Source: Lactobacillus sp.
GTDB lineage: Bacteria > Bacillota > Bacilli > Lactobacillales > Lactobacillaceae
DNA: 64,000 nucleotides
NCBI RefSeq assembly: GCF_014803895.1
Contig: NZ_JAAVAU010000017.1
Span: forward strand, 62,001-126,000
Reading direction: 5' to 3'
Below are positions 38,143 through 46,989 of the stretch, in pieces. Below the pieces are notes generated by a model that was not told the origin of the DNA, ran no database searches, and worked only from the letters and a program-made list of their open reading frames with translations. Both the position numbers and the translations under genes were made by a program. Numbering within the stretch: position 1 is the first letter of the stretch; every line of letters starts with the position of its first letter.

Positions 38143-38211
38143 GTGGAAGTAGCTCAAAAGGTAGTAGCACCTAGGTCCCAGGTTATGCCGGTTCGAGTCC
38201 GGCCTTTCGCA
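38143..38211 (+). tRNA. tRNA-like element, probably degenerate
   Basis: A 7-bp acceptor (GTGGAAG with CTTTCGC) and a perfect T-arm (GCCGG TTCGAGT CCGGC) are clear, but the element is only 69 nt. The anticodon arm pairs over 4 bp (ACCT/AGGT) with loop AGGTCCC, lacking U33, so the identity cannot be read reliably. Confidence 0.5.
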
Positions 38212-38213
38212 TT

Positions 38214-38285
38214 ATCGTCCGTATCTTATAAAGAAGGGAGGATACTTCCTTCTTAAAGCAATAAATTCAACATAGCACGGACGAT
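38214..38285 (+). other. Long hairpin between tRNA-like element and tRNA-Tyr
   Basis: ATCGTCCGT (38214-38222) pairs perfectly with ACGGACGAT (38277-38285); inside, AAGAAGG (38231-38237) pairs with CCTTCTT (38248-38254). It may aid tRNA processing or belong to the large RNA. Confidence 0.5.
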
Positions 38286-38289
38286 TTAA

Positions 38290-38370
38290 GGCAGTGTAGC
38301 AAAGCGGCAAACGCAGCAGACTGTAAATCTGTTCTCATCGAGTTCGTTGGTTCGAGTCCAACCACTGCCA
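38290..38370 (+). tRNA. tRNA-Tyr (anticodon GUA)
   Basis: Acceptor GGCAGTG with CACTGCC, anticodon loop CTGTAAA, a long variable arm typical of bacterial tRNA-Tyr and T-arm GTTGG TTCGAGT CCAAC. CCA is not encoded. Confidence 0.9.
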
Positions 38371-38372
38371 TA

Positions 38373-38394
38373 CCCTCGTAAGAGGGGTTTGATA
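38373..38394 (+). terminator. Possible terminator after the tRNA block
   Basis: CCCTC (38373-38377), loop GTAA, GAGGG (38382-38386), followed by a T-rich stretch. The stem is short and the T-run interrupted. Confidence 0.5.
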
Positions 38395-38429
38395 TTTTCA
38401 TTAATATATCCTCTTGATTAATCAATAGT

Positions 38430-38753
38430 TTGTATGGCTGGGCGGAAGATGGATCACATTCATGGTATTCAGACAGAAAACAAACTACAATACTGCACTT
38501 TGATAAACCACTAAGAAGTGATCTTCACCCAACTATGAAGCCGATTCCTTTATTTGACTATCAAATTAAAAATAGCAGTAAATCGGGAGACATTGTTCTC
38601 GACTTATTTGGCGGTTCGGGAACTACATTAATGGCTTGCGAACAAAATGGACGCAATGCTTATTTAATGGAATATGATCCAAAATATGTAGATGTAATTA
38701 TTGATCGTTGGGAGAAATTTACAGGACAAAAGGCTGAATTTATAGAAGACTAG
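38430..38753 (+). pseudogene. 3' remnant of a beta-class DNA methyltransferase
   Basis: 107 residues correspond to the C-terminal third of a phage DNA N4/N6 methyltransferase: HPTMKPIPLFDYQIK, then LDLFGGSGTTLMACEQNG (SAM-binding motif I). In this class the catalytic DPPY motif lies further toward the N-terminus and is missing here. Upstream bases are the tRNA block, so the 5' part was replaced or deleted. No good start or ribosome site is present. Confidence 0.8.
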
Positions 38754-38800
38754 CAACAACTAGTCTTTTTATTTTGCAAAAAAGGTGGTGAATTTTAGGC

Positions 38801-39295
38801 GTGACAAGTAAGAAAAATGAGGCAGGAAGACCCCCGAAAATTACTGACAAAATAGTTAATGAAATGAAGCAGTATATGGTCGCCGGTTTATCGCTCAAAG
38901 ACGCTTGCACACTGCTTGAAATTGGATACAACACCTGGAATGACTATGAAAGAAACCACCCGGATATTCGGGCAAAAAGAAAAGCATGGCAAAACATGCT
39001 TAAAGCACAGGCACAAGCCAACATTGCTAAGCAAGTTTTGAGTGTAAAAGACCCTAGCTGGTCAAGCTATATATTAGACCGTGAATTGAAGCTTGAAGAA
39101 AAGAGAGCCAATAGTTCGCTCATAAGAGCCAGAGCTAAACGAGAAAGAATACAGGCTACGTTGCTACAGAAGCAGGTAGAACAGACAGACCAAGTAGCAG
39201 GCAAGGCATTAGATAAGATGCAAGATTTAACTACTGAACAGCTTATCTCTTTAACACATTTAGCAGATGAGGACGATGAAGAAGATGAAACTTAA
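38801..39295 (+). CDS. terS: Terminase small subunit
   Basis: 164 residues beginning with GTG after AAGGTGGTGA. The N-terminal HTH (AGLSLKDACTLLEIGYNTWNDYERNHP) would bind the packaging site; the rest is coiled coil. It lies immediately before and overlaps the large subunit. Confidence 0.85.
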   Translation: MTSKKNEAGRPPKITDKIVNEMKQYMVAGLSLKDACTLLEIGYNTWNDYERNHPDIRAKRKAWQNMLKAQAQANIAKQVLSVKDPSWSSYILDRELKLEEKRANSSLIRARAKRERIQATLLQKQVEQTDQVAGKALDKMQDLTTEQLISLTHLADEDDEEDET

Positions 39296-40745
39296 TCTTT
39301 TAGAAAGACAAGGCATTGTTCAAGCAGCAAAGATGGAACTAGCCAGACGAAGCTATGCCGATTACTTTTTACTTGCTAATCCAACAGCTAAGATGTACCC
39401 ACACATAAAAGTTATTTGTGATGCATTGCAAAAAATTATAGATGGTGAGCAGCATTTTTACATTATCGAGATGCCGCCCAGACATGGTAAGTCTTTAGCT
39501 ATTACCAAAACCTTTGCTAGTTACTACATGATGAAATACCCCGAACGTGAAGTTATGATTACAGCTTATTCAAAAAAGTTATATAAGCAGTTTTCAGGGG
39601 ATGAGCGTAGAAAATTTAAAGAGTGGGCACCTAGACTGTATGGATTAACAACAAGTGTTGATTCAGCGGATGAATTCCAGATTGCAGGACATCAAGGTAA
39701 ATTTCATGCTACTTCTATGACTGGTGGTGCAACAGGTATGGGTGCTGATCTCTTGATTATTGATGATCCAGTGAAAAATGCAATTGAGGCTAGTTCGCCA
39801 ACTATAAAAGACCGTATTTGGAATGAATGGACTGATACATTTTCTACCCGTGTGCAAGGTAAAAAATCATCTGTGATTGTAATCATGACTAGATGGCAAA
39901 CAGATGATTTAGCAGGTAAATTGCTTCAAGAAAAGGCTTTTCCATGGGAAGAAATAAAATTTCCTGCAATTGCAGAAAATATTCCACTAGGTGAAACCGA
40001 TGAGTTAGGCAGAGTTAATGGTGACCCGCTTTCTGAAGAGCGTATGTCTTTAAAGGCATTGCTAAGACAAAAGAAAAATATGGGTACACAGCGGTTTAAT
40101 GCACTGTATCAGCAAAGTCCAACTATTGAGGGTGGTAATATCTTCAAGCGTGAGTGGGTCAAGTACTATGTACCTGATAAAGAAACCATGGCTAAGCTGG
40201 GACTAACAGAAAAGGAAGTAGCAATTTTACCAAGACACTTAGATAAAGTAGCACAGTCATGGGATGCAACTTTTAAGAGTGGGGAAAATGATGACTTTGT
40301 TGCGGGGCAAGTATGGGCTAGACGTGAGGCTAATTACTATCTTATGCCGGGTGATGTGCATAAACGTATGACCTTTACAGAAACCCTTGCAGCTATCAGA
40401 GAAATGACAGCACGTTATCCACAGGCAAATGCCAAGTACATCGAAGATAAGGCTAATGGATCAGCAATTATTGATACATTAAAAGATGAAATTGGTGGAA
40501 TTATACCGGTTGAACCCGAGGGAGGTAAGGAAGTTCGTGCTAATGCTGTATCTCCTTTATGGGAAGCAGGAAACGTTTATGTTCCGCATCCCTTATGGCG
40601 ACCAGAAATAGAGGACTGGCTACAAGAAATATTTCAGTTCCCTAATGGTCCACATGATGACCGTGTAGACTCGATGACCCAAGCACTCAATAACATTAAA
40701 GTACGGCAGAGTGAAGATATATTCTCTAACTTTTATGGTATATAG
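39285..40745 (+). CDS. terL: Terminase large subunit
   Basis: About 486 residues. ATPase motifs: Walker A MPPRHGKS and Walker B LLIIDDP. The C-terminal nuclease includes WDATFKSGENDDFVAG and ends with DDRVDSMTQALNNI. It packages DNA into the prohead. Three in-frame ATGs (39267, 39276, 39285) compete; I take the third because GAGGA lies before it. Confidence 0.92.
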   Translation: MKLNLLERQGIVQAAKMELARRSYADYFLLANPTAKMYPHIKVICDALQKIIDGEQHFYIIEMPPRHGKSLAITKTFASYYMMKYPEREVMITAYSKKLYKQFSGDERRKFKEWAPRLYGLTTSVDSADEFQIAGHQGKFHATSMTGGATGMGADLLIIDDPVKNAIEASSPTIKDRIWNEWTDTFSTRVQGKKSSVIVIMTRWQTDDLAGKLLQEKAFPWEEIKFPAIAENIPLGETDELGRVNGDPLSEERMSLKALLRQKKNMGTQRFNALYQQSPTIEGGNIFKREWVKYYVPDKETMAKLGLTEKEVAILPRHLDKVAQSWDATFKSGENDDFVAGQVWARREANYYLMPGDVHKRMTFTETLAAIREMTARYPQANAKYIEDKANGSAIIDTLKDEIGGIIPVEPEGGKEVRANAVSPLWEAGNVYVPHPLWRPEIEDWLQEIFQFPNGPHDDRVDSMTQALNNIKVRQSEDIFSNFYGI

Positions 40746-40753
40746 GGGGAAGT

Positions 40754-42148
40754 ATGGTTAATTTTTTTACTAAGATGTTTAAAAATGACTCAATAGAAGA
40801 AAAAACAGACGCCTTAGAGTACATAAATAATTCTTACGGTGTTGCACATAGTACGCCAAGATTAGATACTACCGATTACTATAAGTTGTCTGAAAGCTAC
40901 CATACTAACGGAATTGCAAGAAAACTGGTAGCTAAGCCAGCAGAAGATGCTACAAGAAATGGCTGGCGTTTAGTGATAAATGGGGATGAGAAAAAGCAGA
41001 AAGTATATCAGCAGGCGCTTAGTGCCCTTAATTTAAGAGCTGCTTTCTCACAAGAAATTATTTATCAGCGATTATATGGTGATGGTTATATAACTTTTGG
41101 TATTGATGAGATAAGTAAAACGAGGACTGACATCCCTTTGATGGCAGATAATATAAAAAATGTTAAATATGTTAATGCTTTTTCTCCAATTAATGTGGTT
41201 CAGACTAGGGTAAATGATAATCCTATGAGTGAGGATTACGGTAATGAGTCGGCTGTAGTCGTGAATATCACTAGTAACGGTGAATCAGTAGATAAAGACG
41301 GTAATATTAAGTTTGAACCATTGACTACTGAAAAAATAGTGATTGATAAAAGCAGATACTTCCATGTTTCGTTAGATAAGATGGAAGATGACGAAACTGG
41401 GAACTCCATTCTCGTTAGATGTCAAGACCAAGTGGATGCTTTAGACAGCGCTATTAAGTCAACTAATGAATTTTTAGAAACTTATAATACGAGGGCTTAT
41501 TTCAGTTCAAATGTGACAAATTTGGAAGCTGGTAAAAAAAGAAAGCTAATGGAGCTTTTTGAAAAAGGTTTACGGAATCAATCTTTTTTACTTGCTGGTG
41601 ATAAAGATAGGTTTGAAAATATATCTCCTACCTTAAGTGGTATCAACGATTTATTTACTCACTCATGGGAGCAATTAACTGCTGTGAGTGAAATTCCTAA
41701 GTCTATTATGATTGGTCAGCAAGCAGGTACATTAGCCGGGGCGAGTGTTGATGTACAAAATTACTACATGATGGTTAAAAGCTTGCAGGAAGAAGTAATT
41801 AAGCCTCAGCTAGTAAAAATTGTTGAGATGCTGATGTGGTCTAGTGACATTGGTGGTATAAGTGAAGATCCAACAAGCTTAGATTGGAAAATTGAGTTTA
41901 ATCCTTTATATTCTGATGATAATAAGACACAAGCTGAAACCTTTCGGATTTATGCTAATACTTTATCAACTCTTGTAACTACTGGAATTATTGGGCTTGA
42001 TGAAGCTGCAAGTATGCTGGAAAGTCAAGATAATAATTCCGTTCATATGATGCAGATGAGTAAAAACGACTCACTAGAAGAACCAGAGTATAGTAAAGAA
42101 GAGTTAGATAAGTACAAAAAGATATTAGAAGATATAAACAATGAGTAA
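40754..42148 (+). CDS. Portal protein (DUF1073 type)
   Basis: 464 residues. YHTNGIARKLVAKPAEDATRN near the N-terminus and QQAGTLAGASVDVQNYYMMV in the middle are typical of DUF1073 portal proteins, the ring through which DNA enters the head. GGGGAAG precedes the start. Confidence 0.87.
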   Translation: MVNFFTKMFKNDSIEEKTDALEYINNSYGVAHSTPRLDTTDYYKLSESYHTNGIARKLVAKPAEDATRNGWRLVINGDEKKQKVYQQALSALNLRAAFSQEIIYQRLYGDGYITFGIDEISKTRTDIPLMADNIKNVKYVNAFSPINVVQTRVNDNPMSEDYGNESAVVVNITSNGESVDKDGNIKFEPLTTEKIVIDKSRYFHVSLDKMEDDETGNSILVRCQDQVDALDSAIKSTNEFLETYNTRAYFSSNVTNLEAGKKRKLMELFEKGLRNQSFLLAGDKDRFENISPTLSGINDLFTHSWEQLTAVSEIPKSIMIGQQAGTLAGASVDVQNYYMMVKSLQEEVIKPQLVKIVEMLMWSSDIGGISEDPTSLDWKIEFNPLYSDDNKTQAETFRIYANTLSTLVTTGIIGLDEAASMLESQDNNSVHMMQMSKNDSLEEPEYSKEELDKYKKILEDINNE

Positions 42149-42923
42149 AGAAATTAAAATTCCTCCTACTCGGTATCCAATCAAGATTGAAGACTGGTAT
42201 TTTAAGACTCTTCAGAGCTTTATAAAAGGCTGGAAGAGGGATGCAGAATATTATCTAAAGAACTATATAAATCCTTATATCAAAGGTGGTAGTACTTTTA
42301 AATTAGATGCTGATGGCGATATTTTAGATAGAATACTTGAGTCTCTAAAGTTGTTGGATACAGCTATTGAAACAGCTCAGAGTGATCATGTTCTTGAGAT
42401 AACGATTGAACAATTTATAAAGGCTGTGGATAACTTTAGTTACAACAATTCACTTATCCAGATGAAAATCATAGGATTAAACCCAATTGAAAAAAATTCC
42501 AAGTTAGATAACTACTTTAAAACTAAGATTCATGAAAATGTCCAACTCATCAAAGGCTTTCGTGATGATTATTCTAAAAGGCTAGAAGGTGATATTTATC
42601 GCAGTATTACTGATGGTGGTGGTGTAACTAGCATTACTGAAAATCTTACTAAGCGTACAAATATGGCGGTCAAACGAGCTAAATTAATTGCTGTTGACCA
42701 AACAGGCACGATTATCAGCCAAGTAAATGCTTATCGTGCAAAAAGTGCAGGTGCGGAAAAGTATAGATGGCAGTCAATGGAAGACCAAAGAGTTAGACCA
42801 AAGCACCGTGAGTTAGATGGCAAGGTTTTTGCATATGATGACCCACATGGTGGAGATGATGGGAAGCTACCCGGCGAACCTATAAGGTGTCGTTGCGTAG
42901 CTGACCCAGTATTTGAAGATTAA
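42141..42923 (+). CDS. Minor head protein (SPP1 gp7 / Mu gpF type)
   Basis: 260 residues; the C-terminal part has ARLIAVDQTG-like and WQSMEDQRVRPKHRELDGK segments ending EPIRCRCVADPVF, the signature of this head-morphogenesis family. It overlaps the portal gene by eight bases. A terminator follows. Confidence 0.88.
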   Translation: MSKEIKIPPTRYPIKIEDWYFKTLQSFIKGWKRDAEYYLKNYINPYIKGGSTFKLDADGDILDRILESLKLLDTAIETAQSDHVLEITIEQFIKAVDNFSYNNSLIQMKIIGLNPIEKNSKLDNYFKTKIHENVQLIKGFRDDYSKRLEGDIYRSITDGGGVTSITENLTKRTNMAVKRAKLIAVDQTGTIISQVNAYRAKSAGAEKYRWQSMEDQRVRPKHRELDGKVFAYDDPHGGDDGKLPGEPIRCRCVADPVFED

Positions 42924-42924
42924 T

Positions 42925-42951
42925 AGACGCTTAAGTATAGCGTCTTTTTTT
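42925..42951 (+). terminator. Terminator inside the head operon
   Basis: AGACGCT (42925-42931), 7-nt loop, AGCGTCT (42939-42945), then a run of T. All flanking genes are on the same strand, so it may tune expression downstream. Confidence 0.85.
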
Positions 42952-42976
42952 GTACCCAAAATTAGGAGGAAAAATT

Positions 42977-43390
42977 ATGGTAGATGTAAAAAGCGGAGCA
43001 AGTAATCAAAGTAGCAGTTCTAGTGAAATTAAGGCTAGTGCAACAAGTTCTGTGGCAAGTGTGGCCAAAGTATCTAGCACTTATAGTGTAAGTCCTCAGG
43101 TAGCCCCTAAGGCTACTAAACCCATTGAAACAAGAATCAATATGAAAGGAGGTGAGAAGCCTATGGCAACTAAGAAAGCAGCAGTAGATCCAACTGGTGA
43201 GTTTGATTATTCAAAGGCTGTAGCATATCAAGTACAAGAAGGCGATACTTTATTTTCAGTTGCTCAAAAGTTCTTAGTAGCAATGCAACAGTTACGCTAC
43301 TTTAACCACATTAGACCGGGTAGAAACTTAAGAGTTGGTAAAACTATCTACATCCCTAAAGAACCAATCAATGTGCCTGTAGGTAAGTAA
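42977..43390 (+). CDS. LysM-domain protein in the head operon
   Basis: 137 residues from the ATG at 42977 after AGGAGG. A serine/alanine-rich N-terminal part is followed by a LysM domain (YQVQEGDTLFSVAQKF ... IYIPKEP). LysM usually binds peptidoglycan, so its place among capsid genes is unusual. A second strong site, AAAGGAGGTG at 43145-43154, precedes an in-frame ATG at 43163 and could yield a 75-residue LysM-only form. Confidence 0.75.
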   Translation: MVDVKSGASNQSSSSSEIKASATSSVASVAKVSSTYSVSPQVAPKATKPIETRINMKGGEKPMATKKAAVDPTGEFDYSKAVAYQVQEGDTLFSVAQKFLVAMQQLRYFNHIRPGRNLRVGKTIYIPKEPINVPVGK

Positions 43391-43392
43391 AA

Positions 43393-44520
43393 ATGCTTCG
43401 ATATGATAGCGCACCTATAAAGAATAAAAAATTTTATAAGGATCCAACTTCCGGATACTTAACTTTTAAAGATGTACCAATTGCACGCGTGGGAGTTTTC
43501 CCATATCGCAATGCAGACGGTAGCTATCACATGGAGGCAAAGTTACCAGAAGATTTATTAAATCCTGATACAGTCAACTCAGCTAATAATAAAGCTTTGA
43601 CGGATGACCACCCCGGAGAAAGTGTAAATACTGAAAATTCTACGCAATACCTTAAGGGCTTCACTTCTGGGAATGCCCATGTAGAAGATGGAAAGATTAA
43701 GGTTGATGTCACTTTAACGGACAGCGCCTTGATTGAGGAAGTAGAATACGGGAAAGAGGAGCTTTCTATTGGCTTTGCTACTGATACTTTTCCAAAATCA
43801 GGAGAATTTAAAGGTACAAAATACGATACGGTTCAAAAACATATCCGTATAAATCATTTGGCTGTAGTCAAGCGTGGACGTGCTGGCCATACGGTGCGGT
43901 TAACGGGGGATTCTGCTGAGTTGGTAATGGATAAGTTAGATAGTAAAAAGAAAGAGAGTAAGCAGATGGAATATACAACTGTAAGACTTGATGGTAAAGA
44001 TATTACCGTAGCTAAAGAAGATGCAGCTATTGTTACTGGCGCAAATGATGCTGGGAAGGATAAAGATGCACAAATTACAGCTTTAAAGAAAAAGATTAAA
44101 GATCTTGAAGGTGATTCTGAAAAGACTAGTGACCAAGCTAAAAAGGATAAGCAAAAAGCTGACTCGCTAGAAGAAGAAAATAAAACTCTCAAAGAAAAGC
44201 TTGAAGAGTTTAAAGGGGATGCACTTGATGAAAAGATTGAAGCCGCTGTAGAGTTACGCAATAAAGCTAACAAGTTTTTAGGCGATTCTTATGACTTTTC
44301 AGGTAAAAGCGAAAGAGAAATTAAAGTTGCAGCAATTAAGACCGTTGATGACTCATTTAATCCGGAAGGAAAAGATGAAAGCTATATCAGCGGTCTTTTT
44401 GATGGGCTTAAACCTACTGAAAGTACTTCTGGTGTGGTTGGTTTCAAATCTAATCGTGCAGATAGTCTATCAGATGAAGCGGCGGTAATTGAAGCTCGTA
44501 AAAAGAGATATGGATTTTAA
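43393..44520 (+). CDS. Prohead protease/scaffold fusion (DUF2213)
   Basis: 375 residues. Residues about 1-190 resemble DUF2213 prohead proteases (FKDVPIARVGVFPYRNADG, TDDHPGESV, NHLAVVKRGRAG); residues about 195-300 are a coiled-coil scaffold region rich in lysine and glutamate. Protease plus scaffold in one polypeptide would mature the capsid. Confidence 0.83.
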   Translation: MLRYDSAPIKNKKFYKDPTSGYLTFKDVPIARVGVFPYRNADGSYHMEAKLPEDLLNPDTVNSANNKALTDDHPGESVNTENSTQYLKGFTSGNAHVEDGKIKVDVTLTDSALIEEVEYGKEELSIGFATDTFPKSGEFKGTKYDTVQKHIRINHLAVVKRGRAGHTVRLTGDSAELVMDKLDSKKKESKQMEYTTVRLDGKDITVAKEDAAIVTGANDAGKDKDAQITALKKKIKDLEGDSEKTSDQAKKDKQKADSLEEENKTLKEKLEEFKGDALDEKIEAAVELRNKANKFLGDSYDFSGKSEREIKVAAIKTVDDSFNPEGKDESYISGLFDGLKPTESTSGVVGFKSNRADSLSDEAAVIEARKKRYGF

Positions 44521-44535
44521 AAAGGAGGTAGTAAA

Positions 44536-45072
44536 GTGGGAATTCCAGATGCAGTGATGTATCACGATGGTAATTTAGGCGCTGGTACTGTAGCTACTAC
44601 TGAACCATCAACAGTTAATGGAGAAATTGCAGGGAGCGATATTTTATTTGGCTCAGCAGTCACTATTGAAGATGGAAAAGTGGTTCAAGCTAAGGGTGGC
44701 AAGATGTTTGGTGTGTCTTTAAAGCGCACATATTCTATGACTGATGACTTTATTAGTGATCACGTTGCAGAAGACCATTGGTATACTGGTGAAACACTTG
44801 GAGTTTTAAGAGATGGAACTATTTCAGTCTTAATCAGTTCAGATGTAGATGTTAATGATTTTGCTGCAGTAGATGCAGATGGAAAGTTTAAAGTTGCAGA
44901 ATCAGGTGATGATGTAGTAGGTGTCTTCCTAAGTTCAGGTAATGCAGGCTCAACTGCTAACTTACAAACTAGAATTCAATTTAATAACTCTACTTCGGCT
45001 AATGCTACTGCTACCCAAGCCGATAATAAATCATCTGTTAAGCAAGATACTCAAGGAAAGGACGGTCAATAA
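44536..45072 (+). CDS. Capsid cement/decoration protein
   Basis: 178 residues from a GTG after AAAGGAGG. DILFGSAVTIEDGKVVQAKGG and KMFGVSLKRTY resemble Gp24/DUF2190-type structural cement proteins. It lies directly before the major capsid gene. Confidence 0.78.
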   Translation: MGIPDAVMYHDGNLGAGTVATTEPSTVNGEIAGSDILFGSAVTIEDGKVVQAKGGKMFGVSLKRTYSMTDDFISDHVAEDHWYTGETLGVLRDGTISVLISSDVDVNDFAAVDADGKFKVAESGDDVVGVFLSSGNAGSTANLQTRIQFNNSTSANATATQADNKSSVKQDTQGKDGQ

Positions 45073-45076
45073 TTAA

Positions 45077-46003
45077 ATGCCAATTCCAGATAATACAACC
45101 ATTCTAAATAAGCGTACTTTAACTTATTTAGATAACAAATTGTATACAGCAAATGACGTTCCCTTAATCGGACGTTCTCTTTTTGGCCATATGCAGGTTG
45201 GTGCATGGGACGAGTTTGTTAAGTACTACGTAGTAGAAACAACTGGTCAAGCTATTAAGTACACTAACCGGATGACAAACATTCCTACTGGTGATGAAAA
45301 CATTACTGAGCATGCAGCTTACATCACTAGTTCTGTTTTTGCCACCACTTACTCAAATGAAGAGTTAGCTAAGGCTCAAAAGTCAAATATTAGCTTACTT
45401 GACTATAAGCAAAAGGAAACCGCACGTGCTTTTGCTGAACGTGAAGACAAGATCATTTTTAACGGTGAATCTAATTCAAATTCAGCATTGAATATCTATG
45501 GGTTAACTTCTAATGCTGAAAAAGTTGGATACCAATCAGAAGATATGCCAGCCGACTTATCAACGATTGAAACTGATAAATTCGTTAATTGGTTTAATGA
45601 GATGTTAGATAAGATTACACTTGACGGCTATGAAAATATGAAGCCTACATTGGTTTTACCAAAGAGAGCTAAGCATTACTTAAAGCGTATCTATAATGAC
45701 TACAATCCAGACAAAACTTTATACACCATGATAAAAGATGACATTGCTGACATTAAGTTTACTGATGCACTTAAGGGCAAAAATATTGGTAAAAATAAGA
45801 GTAGCATGGGGTTGCTGATGTTTACCGATTCTACGACTGGTCAAATTGTTGATGCAATGGCACCAACACGTCAGCCGGTAGAATACTCAAATATGGTTAC
45901 TAAAATCCCTTATTTGCAACGCTTAGGTGGCGTGATTATCCGTAAACCTAACGCAATTATGCAATTAAATAACATTTTGCCTAAAGAAAATGATGAACAA
46001 TAA
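45077..46003 (+). CDS. Major capsid protein (DUF2184 type)
   Basis: 308 residues. Contains MPIPDNTTILNKRTLTYLD, AREREDKIIFNG-like and LGGVIIRKPNAIMQLN segments; it matches DUF2184 capsid proteins with HK97-like fold. Codon use is biased toward highly expressed codons, as expected. Confidence 0.85.
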   Translation: MPIPDNTTILNKRTLTYLDNKLYTANDVPLIGRSLFGHMQVGAWDEFVKYYVVETTGQAIKYTNRMTNIPTGDENITEHAAYITSSVFATTYSNEELAKAQKSNISLLDYKQKETARAFAEREDKIIFNGESNSNSALNIYGLTSNAEKVGYQSEDMPADLSTIETDKFVNWFNEMLDKITLDGYENMKPTLVLPKRAKHYLKRIYNDYNPDKTLYTMIKDDIADIKFTDALKGKNIGKNKSSMGLLMFTDSTTGQIVDAMAPTRQPVEYSNMVTKIPYLQRLGGVIIRKPNAIMQLNNILPKENDEQ

Positions 46004-46376
46004 TTTAAGCCTTACTACTGTGGATAAAGTACGTGCTACTTCTAGTGATTTAACTGATGGAATTAGTGATGATACTTTAAAGCTTTTAATTGAAGATGCT
46101 TCAATTCAAGTTATTGCTGATGATTTTCCTAAGACAGTTAATAATGTTCCCATTCAGGAATTAGCTGCTAGGTATTTAGCACTACACTTGATTACAACTC
46201 AAAGTGTAGCTTCAAGTGAAAGCGTCATCTCTGAAAAGGTGGATGTTATTGAAAAACACTACTCAGATAAGAGCCGACTAGATTGGCTTAAATTATCTCC
46301 ATATGGGCGTATGTATTTACGTTTATACAATCGCTATGCAGGTGATTTAGGACTAATGGTAATTGAGTATGAGTAA
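45990..46376 (+). CDS. Head-tail connector (DUF4054 type)
   Basis: 128 residues overlapping the capsid gene by 14 bases. LTDGISDDTLKLLIEDAS and LAARYLALHLIT match the connector/adaptor family that binds the portal ring. Confidence 0.78.
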   Translation: MMNNNLSLTTVDKVRATSSDLTDGISDDTLKLLIEDASIQVIADDFPKTVNNVPIQELAARYLALHLITTQSVASSESVISEKVDVIEKHYSDKSRLDWLKLSPYGRMYLRLYNRYAGDLGLMVIEYE

Positions 46377-46989
46377 TCAAGTAGAGCATTGGAAAAAGGC
46401 TATACAAGAGCTTAAAAAACTGAACAATTATCAAGTAGCTATCGGCTTTTTTGGTGAAAGAGATAGCAGATTACTTACTATAGTCAGAGCTAACGAGTAT
46501 GGGGCACATATAAGGCCGAAAAATGGTCAGTGGCTTACTATACCTACTAAGGAAGCAGAAGATGGGGATAATGGCTTACCTAGAAGCGCCAAAGAAATAA
46601 AAGGACTTTTTAGACCGAAAGGTAAAAATATTTTATGTGTGAACAGGGATGGAAAGCTGGTAGTGATGTACTACTTGGTTAAATCTGTTGATATTCCTGC
46701 ACGCCCTTTTATCCGTACGGCGTGGATAGAAAATAAAGGTAAGTATGCATCCCTTATTAAATCTGGTATTGAGAGTATTTGCTTTGAAAACGGAACTGCA
46801 GAGAAGCTGTTAAAAAAATTAGGCGAAACTGCGGCTAGTGATATACGCAAGGCATCAATAAAGCTTTCTAAACCATCTAATGCTCCTGTTACTGTCGAAA
46901 GAAAAGGCTCAAATAACCCACTGGTAGATACTGGTGAGTTACAAAAAAGGGTTACTTATAAGATCATTCCAACTGGAGGCAAGTTATGA
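46369..46989 (+). CDS. Head-tail joining / tail completion protein
   Basis: 206 residues from the ATG at 46369. KLNNYQVAIGFFGERDS, NEYGAHIRPKNGQWLTIP and ARPFIRTAWIENKG are typical of HK97 gp10-like or virion-morphogenesis proteins. Overlaps both neighbours. Confidence 0.7.
   Translation: MSNQVEHWKKAIQELKKLNNYQVAIGFFGERDSRLLTIVRANEYGAHIRPKNGQWLTIPTKEAEDGDNGLPRSAKEIKGLFRPKGKNILCVNRDGKLVVMYYLVKSVDIPARPFIRTAWIENKGKYASLIKSGIESICFENGTAEKLLKKLGETAASDIRKASIKLSKPSNAPVTVERKGSNNPLVDTGELQKRVTYKIIPTGGKL

Noticed and set aside
38068..38256. A 62-codon ORF across the tRNA-like element
   Set aside because: It runs through tRNA-like structure and hairpins, has no ribosome-binding site and no protein-like composition.
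43854..44273. Long minus-strand ORF opposite the prohead protease/scaffold gene
   Set aside because: Serine/leucine-rich shadow of the lysine/glutamate-rich coiled coil on the plus strand.
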